Assembly (NCBI RefSeq): GCF_000372725.1
Contig: NW_005200417.1
Span: 170,141-234,140, forward strand
Reading direction: 5' to 3'
DNA: 64,000 bases
Source: Emiliania huxleyi CCMP1516
Lineage: Eukaryota; Haptophyta; Isochrysidales; Noelaerhabdaceae
Shown here: positions 19,874-29,330 of the stretch, piece by piece
Numbering within the stretch: the first letter of the stretch is position 1
How the letters are laid out: each line of letters starts with the position of its first letter
Notes under the pieces: model-generated
Seen by the model: the letters and a program-made list of their open reading frames with translations, nothing else
Database searches by the model: none
What the model was told of the DNA's origin: nothing
Translations under genes and position numbers: made by a program

Positions 19874-20452
19874 ATGGATTCTCTGCATCTCTTCCAGCTG
19901 GCGTGCGGCCTCTCCGCCGAGAAACAGATGCTTACAGCGAGGCTTGCAGACCTAGTCGGGCATCCCAGAGAGATGGGCGGCGCATCTGAAGCGAGGGATG
20001 CGGTCGGGCATCCCAGCGGGATAGGTCGTGGTTTTCAAGAGAGGGATGCAGAGCTGCGATCGCAAAACCACCAGCAGAGCGGGCAGCCACCCCGCCCGCT
20101 CTGTGTTGCCACCGCTGGCAGTCCTCCATCCGCGGTGCCGCACGTGCGCACGCCAGAAAAGAGGGCCGCAAGCGGCGAGGGTGGAGATCCCAACCTGCTT
20201 CCCCACAAGAGGCAGTGCAAGCAGCTGCAAACCCAGCTACGCGTCATGAAGGAGCGGCAGGCTGCGGTTCAAGCCGCGAGGGTATTGAACCGGAGCGAGG
20301 CTCGAGCATCTGATGGGGAGAACGTGCAGAACCGAGCCTCACGCATGCCTTATAAATGCAGAAGGTGCGGTCAGCTCAGAAAGGGACACACCTGTCCCCG
20401 GAGGAGAGAACTAACTGCACATGAGGAGAGGCTGCTGCTAATGGTGGGCTGA
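19874..20452 (+). CDS. Hypothetical protein with CX2CX6HXC motif
   Basis: A 192-residue intronless frame opening MDSLHLFQLACGLSAEKQML. Residues ~28-59 are two copies of a 16-residue repeat (VGHPREMGGASEARDA and VGHPSGIGRGFQERDA), matching a 48-bp tandem duplication at 19955-20050. A basic region KRQCKQLQTQLRVMKERQAA looks like a short coiled coil. The C-terminus carries YKCRRCGQLRKGHTCP, a compact Cys/His cluster that could bind zinc. I do not recognise the family. The basic, coiled-coil and zinc-knuckle-like features would suit a nucleic-acid-associated protein. Confidence 0.6.
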   Translation: MDSLHLFQLACGLSAEKQMLTARLADLVGHPREMGGASEARDAVGHPSGIGRGFQERDAELRSQNHQQSGQPPRPLCVATAGSPPSAVPHVRTPEKRAASGEGGDPNLLPHKRQCKQLQTQLRVMKERQAAVQAARVLNRSEARASDGENVQNRASRMPYKCRRCGQLRKGHTCPRRRELTAHEERLLLMVG

Positions 20453-20638
20453 CGGCACCGCGCGGCATGGAGCCAACAGGCGGCCGTGCGCCCCTACGCA
20501 CTCACTTCCGTCTCACCTGCTATCACGCAAATTTAACTCAAACATCCTTTTACGCACTTCCTCCACCCCCTGTCTGTTTTTTTATTTTCACTCTGACAAC
20601 CCCTTGGTACCACGCACACAAGGTCTCCGGCTTTTTAT

Positions 20639-21714
20639 TCACTCCTTGCCACACGCGCAGCAGTTCCGCTCCGGCCAGCCGTGATACTCACCGAGCGCCC
20701 AACGCTGTCCCGCGGGCGCGCTGGCTTCGGAACAGTAGCGTCGGCTGGCGTAGTCGGCGCAAGTCAGACCGGTGGGGCTAGACCATGCGGGGGTGTCGTC
20801 GCAGCCGGCCGCGAGCGCCGGAGATTGCGCACCGCGGCTCCTCAGCGCAAGCGCGAGCCGGCGATACCGCGCCTCATCGAATTCACAGGCGAACCTGCCG
20901 CCTTGGCGGTACGCATAGAGCTCCTTTGCGTTGGCGCAGACTGAGGAGAGCACGAGCACCTCGGCGAAATACACGTTGTCGACAGCAAAGTGCGAAGTGC
21001 AAGGCCCGTTGATGCACGAAGAGGGGGCACGGTGCTTGGCCAGGTCCATCCGGCTGGGGAATACGGCGAACTCCAGCTCGTTTCTCCACATCCCAGGTAA
21101 CCAGCCGCGAGCGGCGCACAAGATCCATTCAAGGTTTTTACACATCGTCCAACCTAATAGGTAAGGTAAGGTAAGGTAAGGTAAACGTCTCCACACACAC
21201 AAAGTGGTGGGGCAAGGGGGGGCGAAGATCCTTGCTGTACGCGCAACACGTTGCGGTTCGCTCGAATGCACCGCAGCGAGAACTCAGCCTGCCAGTCGTT
21301 GCCAGTGAACGAATGGCTCTGCCCGTTGAGGTCCGAGCAGTAGTCGTATATGTCGGGGTCGAAGCCGAGGAGTGCCGGCGCGTGGCCCGTGAAACGAGCG
21401 CGGGCGTCTGCAGCGGCAAGGTCACCTTTTGCTGCGGAGAACCAGTTCGCGCTGCACGTGGTGCCGCGCCGCACGCGATCAAAAAAGGCATCGGCGCCAC
21501 CAGGTTGGCCGTCCCAGCACGCTTCCTTGCCGGGGCGCAGCCGCTCCCAACCATTCGACCACAGCTCATAGAAGATCGAGTCATGGTGCGAGATCTCGCG
21601 CTCAGCGTACTCGGCTGTGAGGAGACCGTCGAAACGCGTGTCCGCAGCTTCGATCAAGTTCGCGAGAGCAGCCACTGCAAAAATTGCCCGCGCGCTCGCT
21701 GAACCGCACGACAT
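20639..21714 (-). CDS. Secreted Cys-rich protein, two exons
   Basis: It starts MSCGSASARAIFAVAALANL, a signal peptide with probable cleavage near EAAD. Exon 1 runs to 21231, a 77-bp GA-AG intron occupies 21154-21230 (CAGCAAG|GATCTT ... ATTAG|GTTGG), and exon 2 ends at 20639. Blocks include HHDSIFYELWSNGWERL, FDPDIYDYCSDLNGQSHSF, WQAEFSLRCIRANRNVL and ILCAARGWLPGM. The tail (CDDTPAW, LTCADYASRRYC, WPERNCCACGKE) resembles the short disulfide-rich modules often found at the ends of algal extracellular proteins. No enzyme family was recognised. The intron contains a (CTTAC)n run also found at 51837-51860. Confidence 0.6.
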
Positions 21715-21912
21715 CGCGCCCGCCGAGAGAGAGTTTGAGCGGACGGTTACGAGATCTGAGACGGCCGTCAAGTGCTCCGGCCCTGGCGAGGTACTCCCAC
21801 GCCCCTCGGGGTTTTTGTCTGGCCGAGTCAACCCTGCTGGGGCGAGCCTTGGCGAGCAGCGTTCAGCTGTTCCCACAGCAGGCTGGAAGTACCTCGCCGG
21901 GCGCCACAACAC

Positions 21913-22407
21913 ATGGCGTTCTACTTTGACGCGGCTTCGCGCTTTGACCTTAGCCCACAGCCGCTCGACGAGCTGATCTCGAGTGGCCAGGCCCTCTCTC
22001 GGAGAGACGGCAGTGGGCGGACGCTACTGCATCACGCGTGCGAGCAGGGCCACGAAGGCGCCGTCAGGGCGCTGGTCGAGGCGGGATGCAGTGTCGAGGC
22101 GCAGGATTGCGACGGTCGCACACCGCTGCACCTCGCCTGCCTAAACGTCGGGAGAGCGAGTGCGCGCGGGAGCGACCACCTTGCCATCGTCCGCTTCCTC
22201 GAAGAGAGCAACGCCTCGGCCACAACTCCCGATCGGTTTGGGCGGCTGCCACTAAGCTGCCTGCCCGACGAAGCCAAGCGAGTTGGGAGGAACGCGGGGT
22301 CGATGCGGGGCCCAGCTCTTGCGGCGACACGCGTGATTACGGGCAGCCCAGCCGACCCAGCCGCGATGGGGGGCGTGGCGGGAGCGGTCGCGGCGCATAC
22401 GCGGTAG
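21913..22407 (+). CDS. Small ankyrin-repeat protein
   Basis: A 164-residue frame from MAFYFDAASRFDLSPQPLDE. Two clear ankyrin repeats are DGSGRTLLHHACEQGHEG with AVRALVEAGCSVEAQ, and DCDGRTPLHLACLNVG with DHLAIVRFLEESNASATT. A third starts DRFGRLPLSCLPD. The first repeat boundary has the canonical G-TPLH-A pattern. Probably a protein-interaction adaptor; no catalytic domain is attached. The ATG lies 199 bp from the divergent secreted-protein start, so the two may share a promoter region. Confidence 0.7.
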   Translation: MAFYFDAASRFDLSPQPLDELISSGQALSRRDGSGRTLLHHACEQGHEGAVRALVEAGCSVEAQDCDGRTPLHLACLNVGRASARGSDHLAIVRFLEESNASATTPDRFGRLPLSCLPDEAKRVGRNAGSMRGPALAATRVITGSPADPAAMGGVAGAVAAHTR

Positions 22408-22682
22408 CGCGGCCGCCACGCGGCGGAGAGAGAACCCTCTTCAGAACCAGGGCCAAAGGGTACGCTGCCTCTCGTTTAGCAGTTTACTGGGCCTTCCGCG
22501 CGCACGGATTGTTTATACACAATTGTGTCTCTTCTAACCATACGGTATTAAACTCTCGTGGAACCCGGTGCCGTGAGCTAGCTCTCGAGGTTGGAAGGGG
22601 TTTAGTGTGGGGGGGATAGCCTCTCTCTTGGTGAGATTCATACATGCAAACTTGGTCTTGCTGTAAGAGAGAGCACCACTCA

Positions 22683-22840
22683 GGGACTGCGAAGGGAGAT
22701 AGAAAGAGGCAGACGCCCAAGGGTTAGGGTGGGCGACGGCTATAGCACCACACCCTTCTCCTTAAAATCCCTGTGTGGTGGCGGCGTGTCGTCCTCCCAT
22801 CCCTCCCTTGGGTTGTCTGTTTCTTTCTTTCTTTGTTTGT
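22683..22840. mobile_element. Fragment of the 27-kb element (inverted)
   Basis: GACTGCGAAGGGAGATA, GGCAGACGCCCAA, TCCTTAAAATCCCTGTGTGG and CCCTTGGGTTGTCTGT occur here in the same order as on the minus strand of 27050-27235. The piece therefore includes one terminal repeat plus ~80 bp of interior of that element. It sits ~300 bp upstream of the PAS gene. Confidence 0.75.
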
Positions 22841-23148
22841 TCTTCTTCTTTTACCAGTCTCAACAAAAACAAACTCCCAGTCTCGTTCTTTCATTGCGAA
22901 CTTGCTTGATTGCGGCAATCCCCAATCCCCTTGGCGGTGCTGTCGGCAGTTGCAGCTATGCCAATGGGCCGCTCACTCACACCGACACGTCACCTCCGGC
23001 ATGTGTGGACGGCATGTGGCAAGTAGACGTCAAAATTTGACTAAGTGGAGGAACCTCTCAGCCATCACCTCATCAAGCAGTCAGCCGGGGCCCAGCGCGT
23101 GCCTCGCGCCTCGCACCCGGCCACCGTGAGTGCAAAAGCAGGGTGGGC

Positions 23149-24657
23149 ATGACCCAGCTGAATGGTGAAACGCAGCGGACCGCGATCACCAGCGCGGAAG
23201 CACCGTTTCGCATCTTGTACTCCACGCCGGAGTGGCGAGACACGTTTGGGTCCCGTGCTGATCTCCGGTGCCTCGAGGGTGCAGAGGCGTGGTGCGACGT
23301 TCAACTGTCGGGCCTGTTTGCCCAGCTCAAGATGGGGCACGCCGTGAGCTCGCCACTCTCCTCGCGGGACCGGCACGGCAATTCCTTTCACCACTTGGCG
23401 TCGGCGGCCCCAATCTGCAGTGCGGACGGCAGCATCGCCCTTCTTCGCGTGACGGTCAGCACCTCCTCGCCGACACCACCCAGCTCCAACTGCGTGGCCG
23501 AGGACCTGCAGGGCTGTCCCGCGGTCGACCCGCCCCTCGAGGTCAGCCGGAGCGCCTCCATGGGCTCGAGCGAGGCGCTGCTCTCGGCCGACCTCGTGCA
23601 GCCCGACTCGCCCGGCGCCGCGGCGTCCTGCGACGACTTTCCGCCCGAGTTTCGGCTCACCGCCGGCTCGCTGGACGGAGCCCGTCAGGCGAGCGCCTCG
23701 CCGAGCGAGGTCAGCGTCCTCTCGGAGGCGCTGACGGAGCGGGCCGCGCCTTCAGCAGCGCCCGAGCCGGCGTCCGAGCTCGCCCCCCTCAGCCTGCAGC
23801 TCCCTCCCGCCGGCGGCTCCGCCCCGCGCGGCGTCTCGAAGCCTCGCTCGCCTCGCGGCCGCGGCCAAAAGTCGCCACCCTCGACGACGTCGCGCGCGCC
23901 TCGCGCCACCGGCTGGCTCGGCCAGATTGGCGCCTTCGAGGCGTTTGCCTACTGCGGCACCGGCTCTCTGCTCGGCCGCAGCGCCGCAAAGCCGGGCCGC
24001 AGCAGCCGCGCCTCGAGCCGGCTGGGGCGGCTGGGCCGCAAGGGCGTGGGCGAGGAGGCCGGGGACGGCGACGGCGAGTGCTGCGCCGGCGAGCCACTCC
24101 GCCGCTCAAGCGCCCTCTTGGCAGAGGAGTTGGTGCCGCCTCCGTTTGTGGCGGAGGGCGGATTCGTGGTGGTGACTGCGGCGGCGCCTCCGTACGTGGT
24201 GGAGTGGGCCTCGCCGGGCTGGCTGCAGATGTGCGGCTTCCGCCCCTCCGGCCTCGACGTCCTCGGCCGCTCCCTGCGCTGCCTGCAGGGCGACCTGACT
24301 GACACGGCCGCCGTCGGGCGACTGATGCGCGCCGTCGCGGAGCGCAGGGACGCGCCGGCGGCGAGGCTGGTCAACTACGACGTGCAGCGGCGCGTACCCT
24401 TCGTCCACACGGTGGCGGTCCGCTTCCTCCCTCCCGGCGACGACCCGCAGCGCGGCGCAGCCTTCATCGCCACCTCCTCTGCGGTGCAGCTGCTGCCGAG
24501 CGGCGCCGAGCGGTGGAGCCTCGAGGCGGAGCGCGCGGCGGGCGAGGTTGCGCAGGACGAGTGCTGGTCGGACGAGTTCGAGGACTACTGGAGCGGGTGG
24601 GGCGAGCGCGTCGCGCCGCCCCCCAAGAAGACCGAGGTCGGCCACAAGAAGAGGTGA
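23149..24657 (+). CDS. Two-PAS protein with a LOV-like domain lacking the canonical cysteine
   Basis: An intronless 502-residue frame from MTQLNGETQRTAITSAEAPF (ATG 23149). A first PAS-like region covers residues ~15-105 (FRILYSTPEWRDTFGS ... HGNSFHHLASAAPICSAD). A long low-complexity linker rich in Ser/Pro/Arg follows. The second PAS domain (~345-445) reads YVVEWASPGWLQMCGFRPSG, then DVLGRSLRCLQGDLTDTAAV, then LVNYDVQRRVPFVHTVAVRF. That is the LOV layout (GY-eEvlGRNCRFLQG-xT ... NYrkdG-pFwN), but the Asn-Cys of GRNCRFLQG is Ser-Leu, so the flavin-adduct cysteine is missing. A Cys is present two residues later. It may bind flavin without forming an adduct, or be a plain PAS sensor. The C-terminus is acidic and Trp-rich (CWSDEFEDYWSGWGE). 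Confidence 0.7.
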   Translation: MTQLNGETQRTAITSAEAPFRILYSTPEWRDTFGSRADLRCLEGAEAWCDVQLSGLFAQLKMGHAVSSPLSSRDRHGNSFHHLASAAPICSADGSIALLRVTVSTSSPTPPSSNCVAEDLQGCPAVDPPLEVSRSASMGSSEALLSADLVQPDSPGAAASCDDFPPEFRLTAGSLDGARQASASPSEVSVLSEALTERAAPSAAPEPASELAPLSLQLPPAGGSAPRGVSKPRSPRGRGQKSPPSTTSRAPRATGWLGQIGAFEAFAYCGTGSLLGRSAAKPGRSSRASSRLGRLGRKGVGEEAGDGDGECCAGEPLRRSSALLAEELVPPPFVAEGGFVVVTAAAPPYVVEWASPGWLQMCGFRPSGLDVLGRSLRCLQGDLTDTAAVGRLMRAVAERRDAPAARLVNYDVQRRVPFVHTVAVRFLPPGDDPQRGAAFIATSSAVQLLPSGAERWSLEAERAAGEVAQDECWSDEFEDYWSGWGERVAPPPKKTEVGHKKR

Positions 24658-25166
24658 GGCAGGCCGATGGCCTTGAGGCCCGGGCATCATAAGTGAGAGG
24701 CGATGCCACCACTGCGAGCGAGGGCGGCGAACAGTCTTAGTCAATAGCGTAGTGAGTGGATGCCTAGCAGATGGTGAGCTCTGGCCACTAGTTCGGCCGT
24801 CCGTTGGGGGAGCGGAGATTGGACAGAGAGCAGAGCCGCGGGGCGCGCGGGGGCGGCGTCGCGCCGGCGGGCGAAGAGCAGTCAGGGGCCGCAATTTTGA
24901 CAGAGATGTCTCGACCGCGCAGTAGTAGCGCGTGTGTGATGTGGGAGTTTGTATTTTGGCGCCTGAGGGCCGCCCCCGGACGACACGCATGTACATGAGC
25001 AAAACCTGTCCCAATGAGCAATGTGTGGGCGAAAGGCCGAGCCGCGAGGTCTCCCCCCCTGCCCCCTTCCCTCTCTCTGACAGTAAACGCCGACCTGTAC
25101 TTCTGCGTCTGCGCAGTCTCTCGCCTCCCATAAACACATCATGACCCCACATCCGCCAGCAGCGCC

Positions 25167-25508
25167 TCATGCCTTTGGCACTTTGCACAAGAGCTCCTCC
25201 TCTCCGCCGCCGAAGGACTCGACCGGCTCGCAGTCAGCGCCCTCCGCCGGCGATTGGCATAAGAACCAGCTCTTTCCGTCAGCCGCCGCTTCCTCGCCGA
25301 TGAGCACGCAAGCCTCGCCGTCCGAGTCTTCGGCCTCGCCCGACCAGTCCATGCTGTAGAAGTTGTCTCTCTCGCGGCTCGCTTTGCGTAGTCCGGCGAG
25401 AGTTGCGGCCGAGAGGAGCCCGACTATCGGCACCAGCGGCAAGGCGGCCTTGGGGGGCGGTGCGCGAGGTGAGGGCGATGGCCGGAGGAGGGCGAGATGC
25501 AGAACCAT
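25167..25508 (-). CDS. Small hypothetical membrane protein
   Basis: A 113-residue frame, MVLHLALLRPSPSPRAPPPK, followed by a hydrophobic segment AALPLVPIVGLLSAATLAGL, then NFYSMDWSGEAEDSDGEACV and the tail FGGGEEELLCKVPKA. One probable membrane helix with an acidic tail. Residues after ~40 look coding (balanced composition); the N-terminal 30 residues could be upstream non-coding sequence. Family unknown. Confidence 0.45.
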   Translation of the reverse strand: MVLHLALLRPSPSPRAPPPKAALPLVPIVGLLSAATLAGLRKASRERDNFYSMDWSGEAEDSDGEACVLIGEEAAADGKSWFLCQSPAEGADCEPVESFGGGEEELLCKVPKA

Positions 25509-25747
25509 CAGCTAGCCACCACAGTTCGGGGCCGAGCAAAAGATTTTTTTCACCTTTTCTGCTCACACGACCTTTCCCTCGATCCGGGATCGCTGGGAGA
25601 CTTCGGGAGTTACTCTCATCCTCTTCCTCTTCGTCTTCGACTTCGGCCCCCCAACGCCCCCTGCGCATGTCTTGTCGCCCTAGGGGCTCGGCCCCAGGCC
25701 TGAACTCCTCACTGCGCTGACCGTTTTTCTCTTTTTTCGAAGTAAGT

Positions 25748-25822
25748 ATGACGGCTAAACAAGCGCGCTCCGACGAATCGCCGTCTCAAGTCGGCGGCGG
25801 CGGCGGTGCCGGCGGCGGCAGC

Positions 25823-25853
<31 letters not shown>

Positions 25854-26258
25854 ATGGCAGCAGAAGCAGGCGACGAGGGAGCAAAAGCGGCAGAGGCGGC
25901 GGCAGCGGCAAGAGAAAGAGCAGCGGCGATGACATCGAGCTTAGAGACGAAGTGGTGAGCAAGGTCAAGGCGGGTCTAAAACCCTTCTACCTCGCGGGTC
26001 GGATCTCGTCCAAGGATCGTCCACCCGTGGCCCAAAAGCCGCGGCGTGCGCCACCGTCTCACCCGCCGCCCGCCCTGCCCGCCCGGACGGCAGGACGACT
26101 TCAAATACCTCGCAAAGAAGATATCGAAGAAGGTGCTCGAGAAGGAGTCGGGCCCCTGGAGCGAGCGGACGCAGCGCAAGATACACAAGTACGTCGAGGG
26201 CACCTTCCAAAAATCGTTTGTGTTTCAGCGCGCGGCGGGCGAGGAGGAGGAGGACTGA
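25748..26258 (+). CDS. SRI (Set2-Rpb1 interaction) domain protein, GA-AG intron
   Basis: Exon 1 (25748-26014) encodes a Gly-rich low-complexity start, a basic RSRRRGSKSGRGGG stretch and ELRDEVVSKVKAGLKPFYLA. Exon 2 (26094-26258) encodes DDFKYLAKKISKKVLEKESG and RTQRKIHKYVEGTFQKSFVF, then an acidic end. Joined, the helices fit the SRI domain, which in Set2/SETD2 binds the phosphorylated Rpb1 C-terminal repeat. Here it stands alone in a 143-residue protein with no SET domain. The intron is GA-AG (TCCAAG|GATCGT ... GGCAG|GACGAC). A GT donor 4 nt downstream would break the frame. Confidence 0.65.
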
Positions 26259-26424
26259 CTCGCAAAGGAGAGGCCGCTTCGAGCGCCGCGTGGAGTGGTG
26301 CTCGTCCCTAAAGGACATGGTGATGTGTAGTGGCTGCCGGCTCGAGGACCGAGTTCTTGGTGCGAGCTGTGAGGTTTTCGCGGAGCGACCTGTAGTCGAC
26401 TGTAGGATTCACACGTTTTACTTT

Positions 26425-26994
26425 CACCTTGTGATTTTTGGGTCAAAATCGTCCCGATTTCATAATGTTCGTTCGTACGTGCATCCGCGGCGCCCAGCGC
26501 GGTGCCAGCGGCTCCCATACCTCTAAGAGGCCACCCACCTCCGTATAGACCCTTATATCCGCGGTTTACGCCCAATAGAGGCAGCTGCAAGAGGGCCCGG
26601 ACGGGCACTGCGGCACACACTGCTCGCTGCTCGGCCATGCGGTAGCGTCTGGTGATGCCGCCCCTGCGCGGGCGGGGGCGTCTCGCTCGGCAGCAACTGC
26701 GCCGCGCAGCGCAGGTTCGAGGGTCGCGGTGGGTGGGTGCACTGGAAGACGTAGCGGTCGAGAAAGCGCTCAGCGACCGCTACGTCTCGAGGATGGAGCC
26801 GTCGCGCGGACCCGACCGGCCGACCGGCAGTAGCAGCAGGCGCCGGAGGGCGCGGGAGGCAGCGGCGACACCTCGGGCCAGAAGCGCGAGCCCTAGGCTG
26901 GTGAGGGGGCCCGCTCATGCGTAAACGGCTCTGGGACTTAGCTAAATCGCGCATCGAAATCGGGACGATTTTGCCAGGGCACCGTCACAAGGTG
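26425..26994. mobile_element. Inverted-repeat element, ~570 bp
   Basis: The left end 26425-26461 (CACCTTGTGA ... CAAAATCGTCCCGATTTC) is mirrored at 26956-26994 (GAAATCGGGACGATTTTG ... TCACAAGGTG). An 18-bp inner block and a 10-bp outer block are perfect; the middle is diverged. There is no ORF of note and no clear target-site duplication. It begins ~165 bp after the SRI gene stop. Confidence 0.7.
26748..26786. repeat. Perfect 13-bp hairpin inside the 26.4-kb element
   Basis: GACGTAGCGGTCG at 26748-26760 and CGACCGCTACGTC at 26774-26786 are exact reverse complements around a 13-nt loop. Confidence 0.92.
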
Positions 26995-27049
26995 CACAAT
27001 ACGAAATATTTCTTGTCTCACTCTCAGCCACAGCGCTCTCACGTCTCAG

Positions 27050-28024
27050 GGTAAAAGAAAGAAAGAAAGAAAACAGACAACCCAAGGGAGGGATGGGAGG
27101 ACGGCACGCCGCCACCACACAGGGATTTTAAGGAGAGGAGTGTGGTGCGAGCGGTAGCCGTCGGCGTCGCCCCACCCTACCCTTTGGGCGTCTGCCTCTT
27201 CCTATGGTATCTCCCTTCGCAGTCCCTTGCCGATTCTCGCTGCAACCTTCATGCCACCTCGCGGTCGTCCCACTCTCGTCGTTCTCCCTCCTGTCGCTTC
27301 CTCCTCTGTCGCGTCGCTCTCGTCTGCCTCGTCCTGCGACGCAGCGACGCCGCCGCCGGGCCTGCCGATCCCCTAGCCGATCCCTTGCTCTCGCGGCTTC
27401 TCCCGCCTTTCGGCGCAACTCTGCCCTCCTCGCGGCATATTTTGGCCCCTCGAGTTTATCGAGCTCTCCTCGCGCAAGGACGACTCTTCTGACGCCCACT
27501 GCGATCATTTGCCGCCAAGTCATATCGTTGCTCAGGGTCCACTCTCTCTTCGAACAACTTGAGAGAGAGAGATTGTTTGAACACTTGTACCTCCACAGAT
27601 GACGCTGGCGCAGGGGTCCCCTTCGGGTGCATCGTGACAGCTGACGACGGGATTACCACTGGGTCCCCCTCGGAGTCATCTTCCCCGGCTTTCTTCCGCT
27701 CGGCTCTTCGCTCGGTACGTTCGGTGTGGCTCACCCTCCATGCTGTGAACAGACGCTTTATCCATCCTATATTCTTCTCTCGCTCCTCTGCCCGTGCCTT
27801 GGTCTTGTCGTTGTTTCGCATCCATGTCTGTATGGCGATCGAGGCTGCCTTCCCCACTACCTGTAGTTCACTCGTCACCTCTCCCGCGAGCTCCCCTCTC
27901 TTTCTTTCGGGTATGGAGTCCGTGAGTGCGGGGTAGAAAGAAAGAAGAAAGAAAACAGACAACCCAAGGGAGGGATGGGAGGACGGCACGCCGCCACCAC
28001 ACAGGGATTTTAAGGAGAGGTGTG
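27050..28024. mobile_element. Element with ~75-bp direct terminal repeats
   Basis: The same ~75-bp sequence lies at both ends in the same orientation (27066-27138 and 27941-28020). Blocks are ACAGACAACCCAAGGGAGGG, ATGGGAGGACGGCACGCC and GCCACCACACAGGGATTTTA. Solo or partial copies occur at 22763-22840, 49713-49780 and 52329-52365. The interior holds minus-strand ORFs. Structure suggests a small LTR-type non-autonomous element whose terminal repeats persist alone elsewhere. Confidence 0.65.
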
Positions 28025-28046
28025 TGAGTGCGGGGTGTGGGAGCAT
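27456..28046 (-). CDS. ORF of the 27-kb repeat element, unknown
   Basis: A 196-residue frame that starts in the terminal repeat. Its distinctive part is PERKRGELAGEVTSELQVVG, KAASIAIQTWMRNNDKTKAR and KNIGWIKRLFTAWRVSHTER, charged and helical, followed by a Ser/Pro-rich end. A second frame (27128-27523) could be a spliced or frameshifted continuation. No reverse transcriptase or transposase motif. Possibly gag-like; no family recognised. Confidence 0.3.
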   Translation of the reverse strand: MLPHPALTHLSLKSLCGGGVPSSHPSLGLSVFFLLSFYPALTDSIPERKRGELAGEVTSELQVVGKAASIAIQTWMRNNDKTKARAEEREKNIGWIKRLFTAWRVSHTERTERRAERKKAGEDDSEGDPVVIPSSAVTMHPKGTPAPASSVEVQVFKQSLSLKLFEERVDPEQRYDLAANDRSGRQKSRPCARRAR

Positions 28047-28244
28047 GCCAGCATGCTCGTTTTCTTATGGGGCTCGTTCCCCTTTTACCACCCCGATGGG
28101 TCCTCGCCGAGGCTACCCTCACTAGACAGGTGGTCGCGCGGCCTGCCTCTCCTCAGTGCTTGTCGTCCACAAAGGAGTGGCGACGTCCGGCACTGGCGTT
28201 GGAACCCCAAACAGCCAGCAGGCGGTCAGGACAAACTTCGCCCT

Positions 28245-29141
28245 ATGCTTCGCTCGGTGTGGAGCGCGCCTCACGTGGCTGCGGCGGCCGCCTCGCTGCA
28301 TCGCGGCCGCATTGAGTACCAGCGTGGTCGCCACTTTGAGCTCCTCGCGCGAGAGCCAGGGTCCGAGCGGCCCGACCTGCCCATCTGGGTCTCGTCGCCG
28401 CACGCAATCGAGTACGAGCCCGCCGCCGGGCCTGTCGTCAAGCACGAGGTGCCCGGTGTGCGCGGCGCGTTCGTGCTCTCGAACGTTCTCTCGCCGCGCG
28501 AGTCCGAGCAGCTGCTGCGCATGAGCGAGGCGATGGGCTACACGGAGGACGCTCCCGTCTCCCTCGGCCGCCGCATCCGGAGGAACTCGAACTGCGTGTG
28601 GATCGCCGACGACTCGGTCTGGCTGCCCGTCTGGCGCCGGATAGCGCCTCACCTGCCGCCAGAGGCTGGCGGTGGCCGGCCGGCGGGCCTCAACCAGAGG
28701 TGGCGGCTGTACCGATACGGCGAGAGCGACGTCTTTCGCCTGCACACGGACGGGTCGTGGCCCGGCTCGGCGGCGGGCGACGGGAGGGTGACGAGGGACG
28801 CGTACGGCGACAGGTGGAGTCAGATGACGCTGCTGCTGTACCTCGACGACGACTACGACGGCGGCGAGACGAGCTTCGTCGTGTCGGAGGAAGGCCTCCC
28901 CGCCTCGGCTCACGCGCCCGGCGCGCGGGTGCGGTCCGTCCGAGTGGCGCGAGGCAGCGCGCTCCTCTTCTACCACGGAGAGCACCCGCTGTCGATGCTC
29001 CACGAGGGGTCGCTCGTGAGCAGAGGCGTCAAGACCATCGTCCGCTCCGACGTCCTCTACACCCTGCTCGGCCGGACCCTGCCGGACGGCGATTCGGCTG
29101 CGCTGCCGCTGGAGCAGCCTCCGCGCGACGAGCTGCGTTAG
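28245..29141 (+). CDS. 2-oxoglutarate/Fe(II) oxygenase (prolyl-4-hydroxylase-like)
   Basis: An intronless 298-residue frame from MLRSVWSAPHVAAAAASLHR. The double-stranded beta-helix core is clear: LYRYGESDVFRLHTDGSWPG supplies the Fe-binding His-x-Asp, SQMTLLLYLDDDYDGGETSF is the typical strand after it, and ALLFYHGEHPLSMLHEGSLV with GVKTIVRSDVLY supplies the distal His and the 2OG-binding Lys/Arg. The upstream FVLSNVLSPRESEQLLRMSE is the usual N-terminal helix of the P4Hc group. Substrate unknown. The longer open frame from 28020 lies in repeat sequence, so the ATG at 28245 is preferred. Confidence 0.8.
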   Translation: MLRSVWSAPHVAAAAASLHRGRIEYQRGRHFELLAREPGSERPDLPIWVSSPHAIEYEPAAGPVVKHEVPGVRGAFVLSNVLSPRESEQLLRMSEAMGYTEDAPVSLGRRIRRNSNCVWIADDSVWLPVWRRIAPHLPPEAGGGRPAGLNQRWRLYRYGESDVFRLHTDGSWPGSAAGDGRVTRDAYGDRWSQMTLLLYLDDDYDGGETSFVVSEEGLPASAHAPGARVRSVRVARGSALLFYHGEHPLSMLHEGSLVSRGVKTIVRSDVLYTLLGRTLPDGDSAALPLEQPPRDELR

Positions 29142-29330
29142 ACGACGTCTCCTCCCATATTTTGCACCCAGTGTGAGGACGTGCAGTTGGTGACCTCACA
29201 CCCAGGATTTGGAGTGTGCGGTTTTTGTTTTTTTTCTCGTGCTGGTGCCAGTGTGAGGCCGCGCTGCGCTGGCGCTTGGGTACGCGATCTGGTAGGCGAT
29301 CTGCCCAGCCACCAGCTGAGGGAGCACATC

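Noticed and set aside
20639-21271. Second exon of the secreted gene taken as an independent gene
   Set aside because: Its N-terminal 40 residues are the (CTTAC)n intron in translation. Joining to the upstream exon gives one protein with a signal peptide.
22610-22690. tRNA or snRNA-like hairpin sequence
   Set aside because: No tRNA T-loop or anticodon arm, and no Sm site. Part of the segment belongs to a dispersed repeat.
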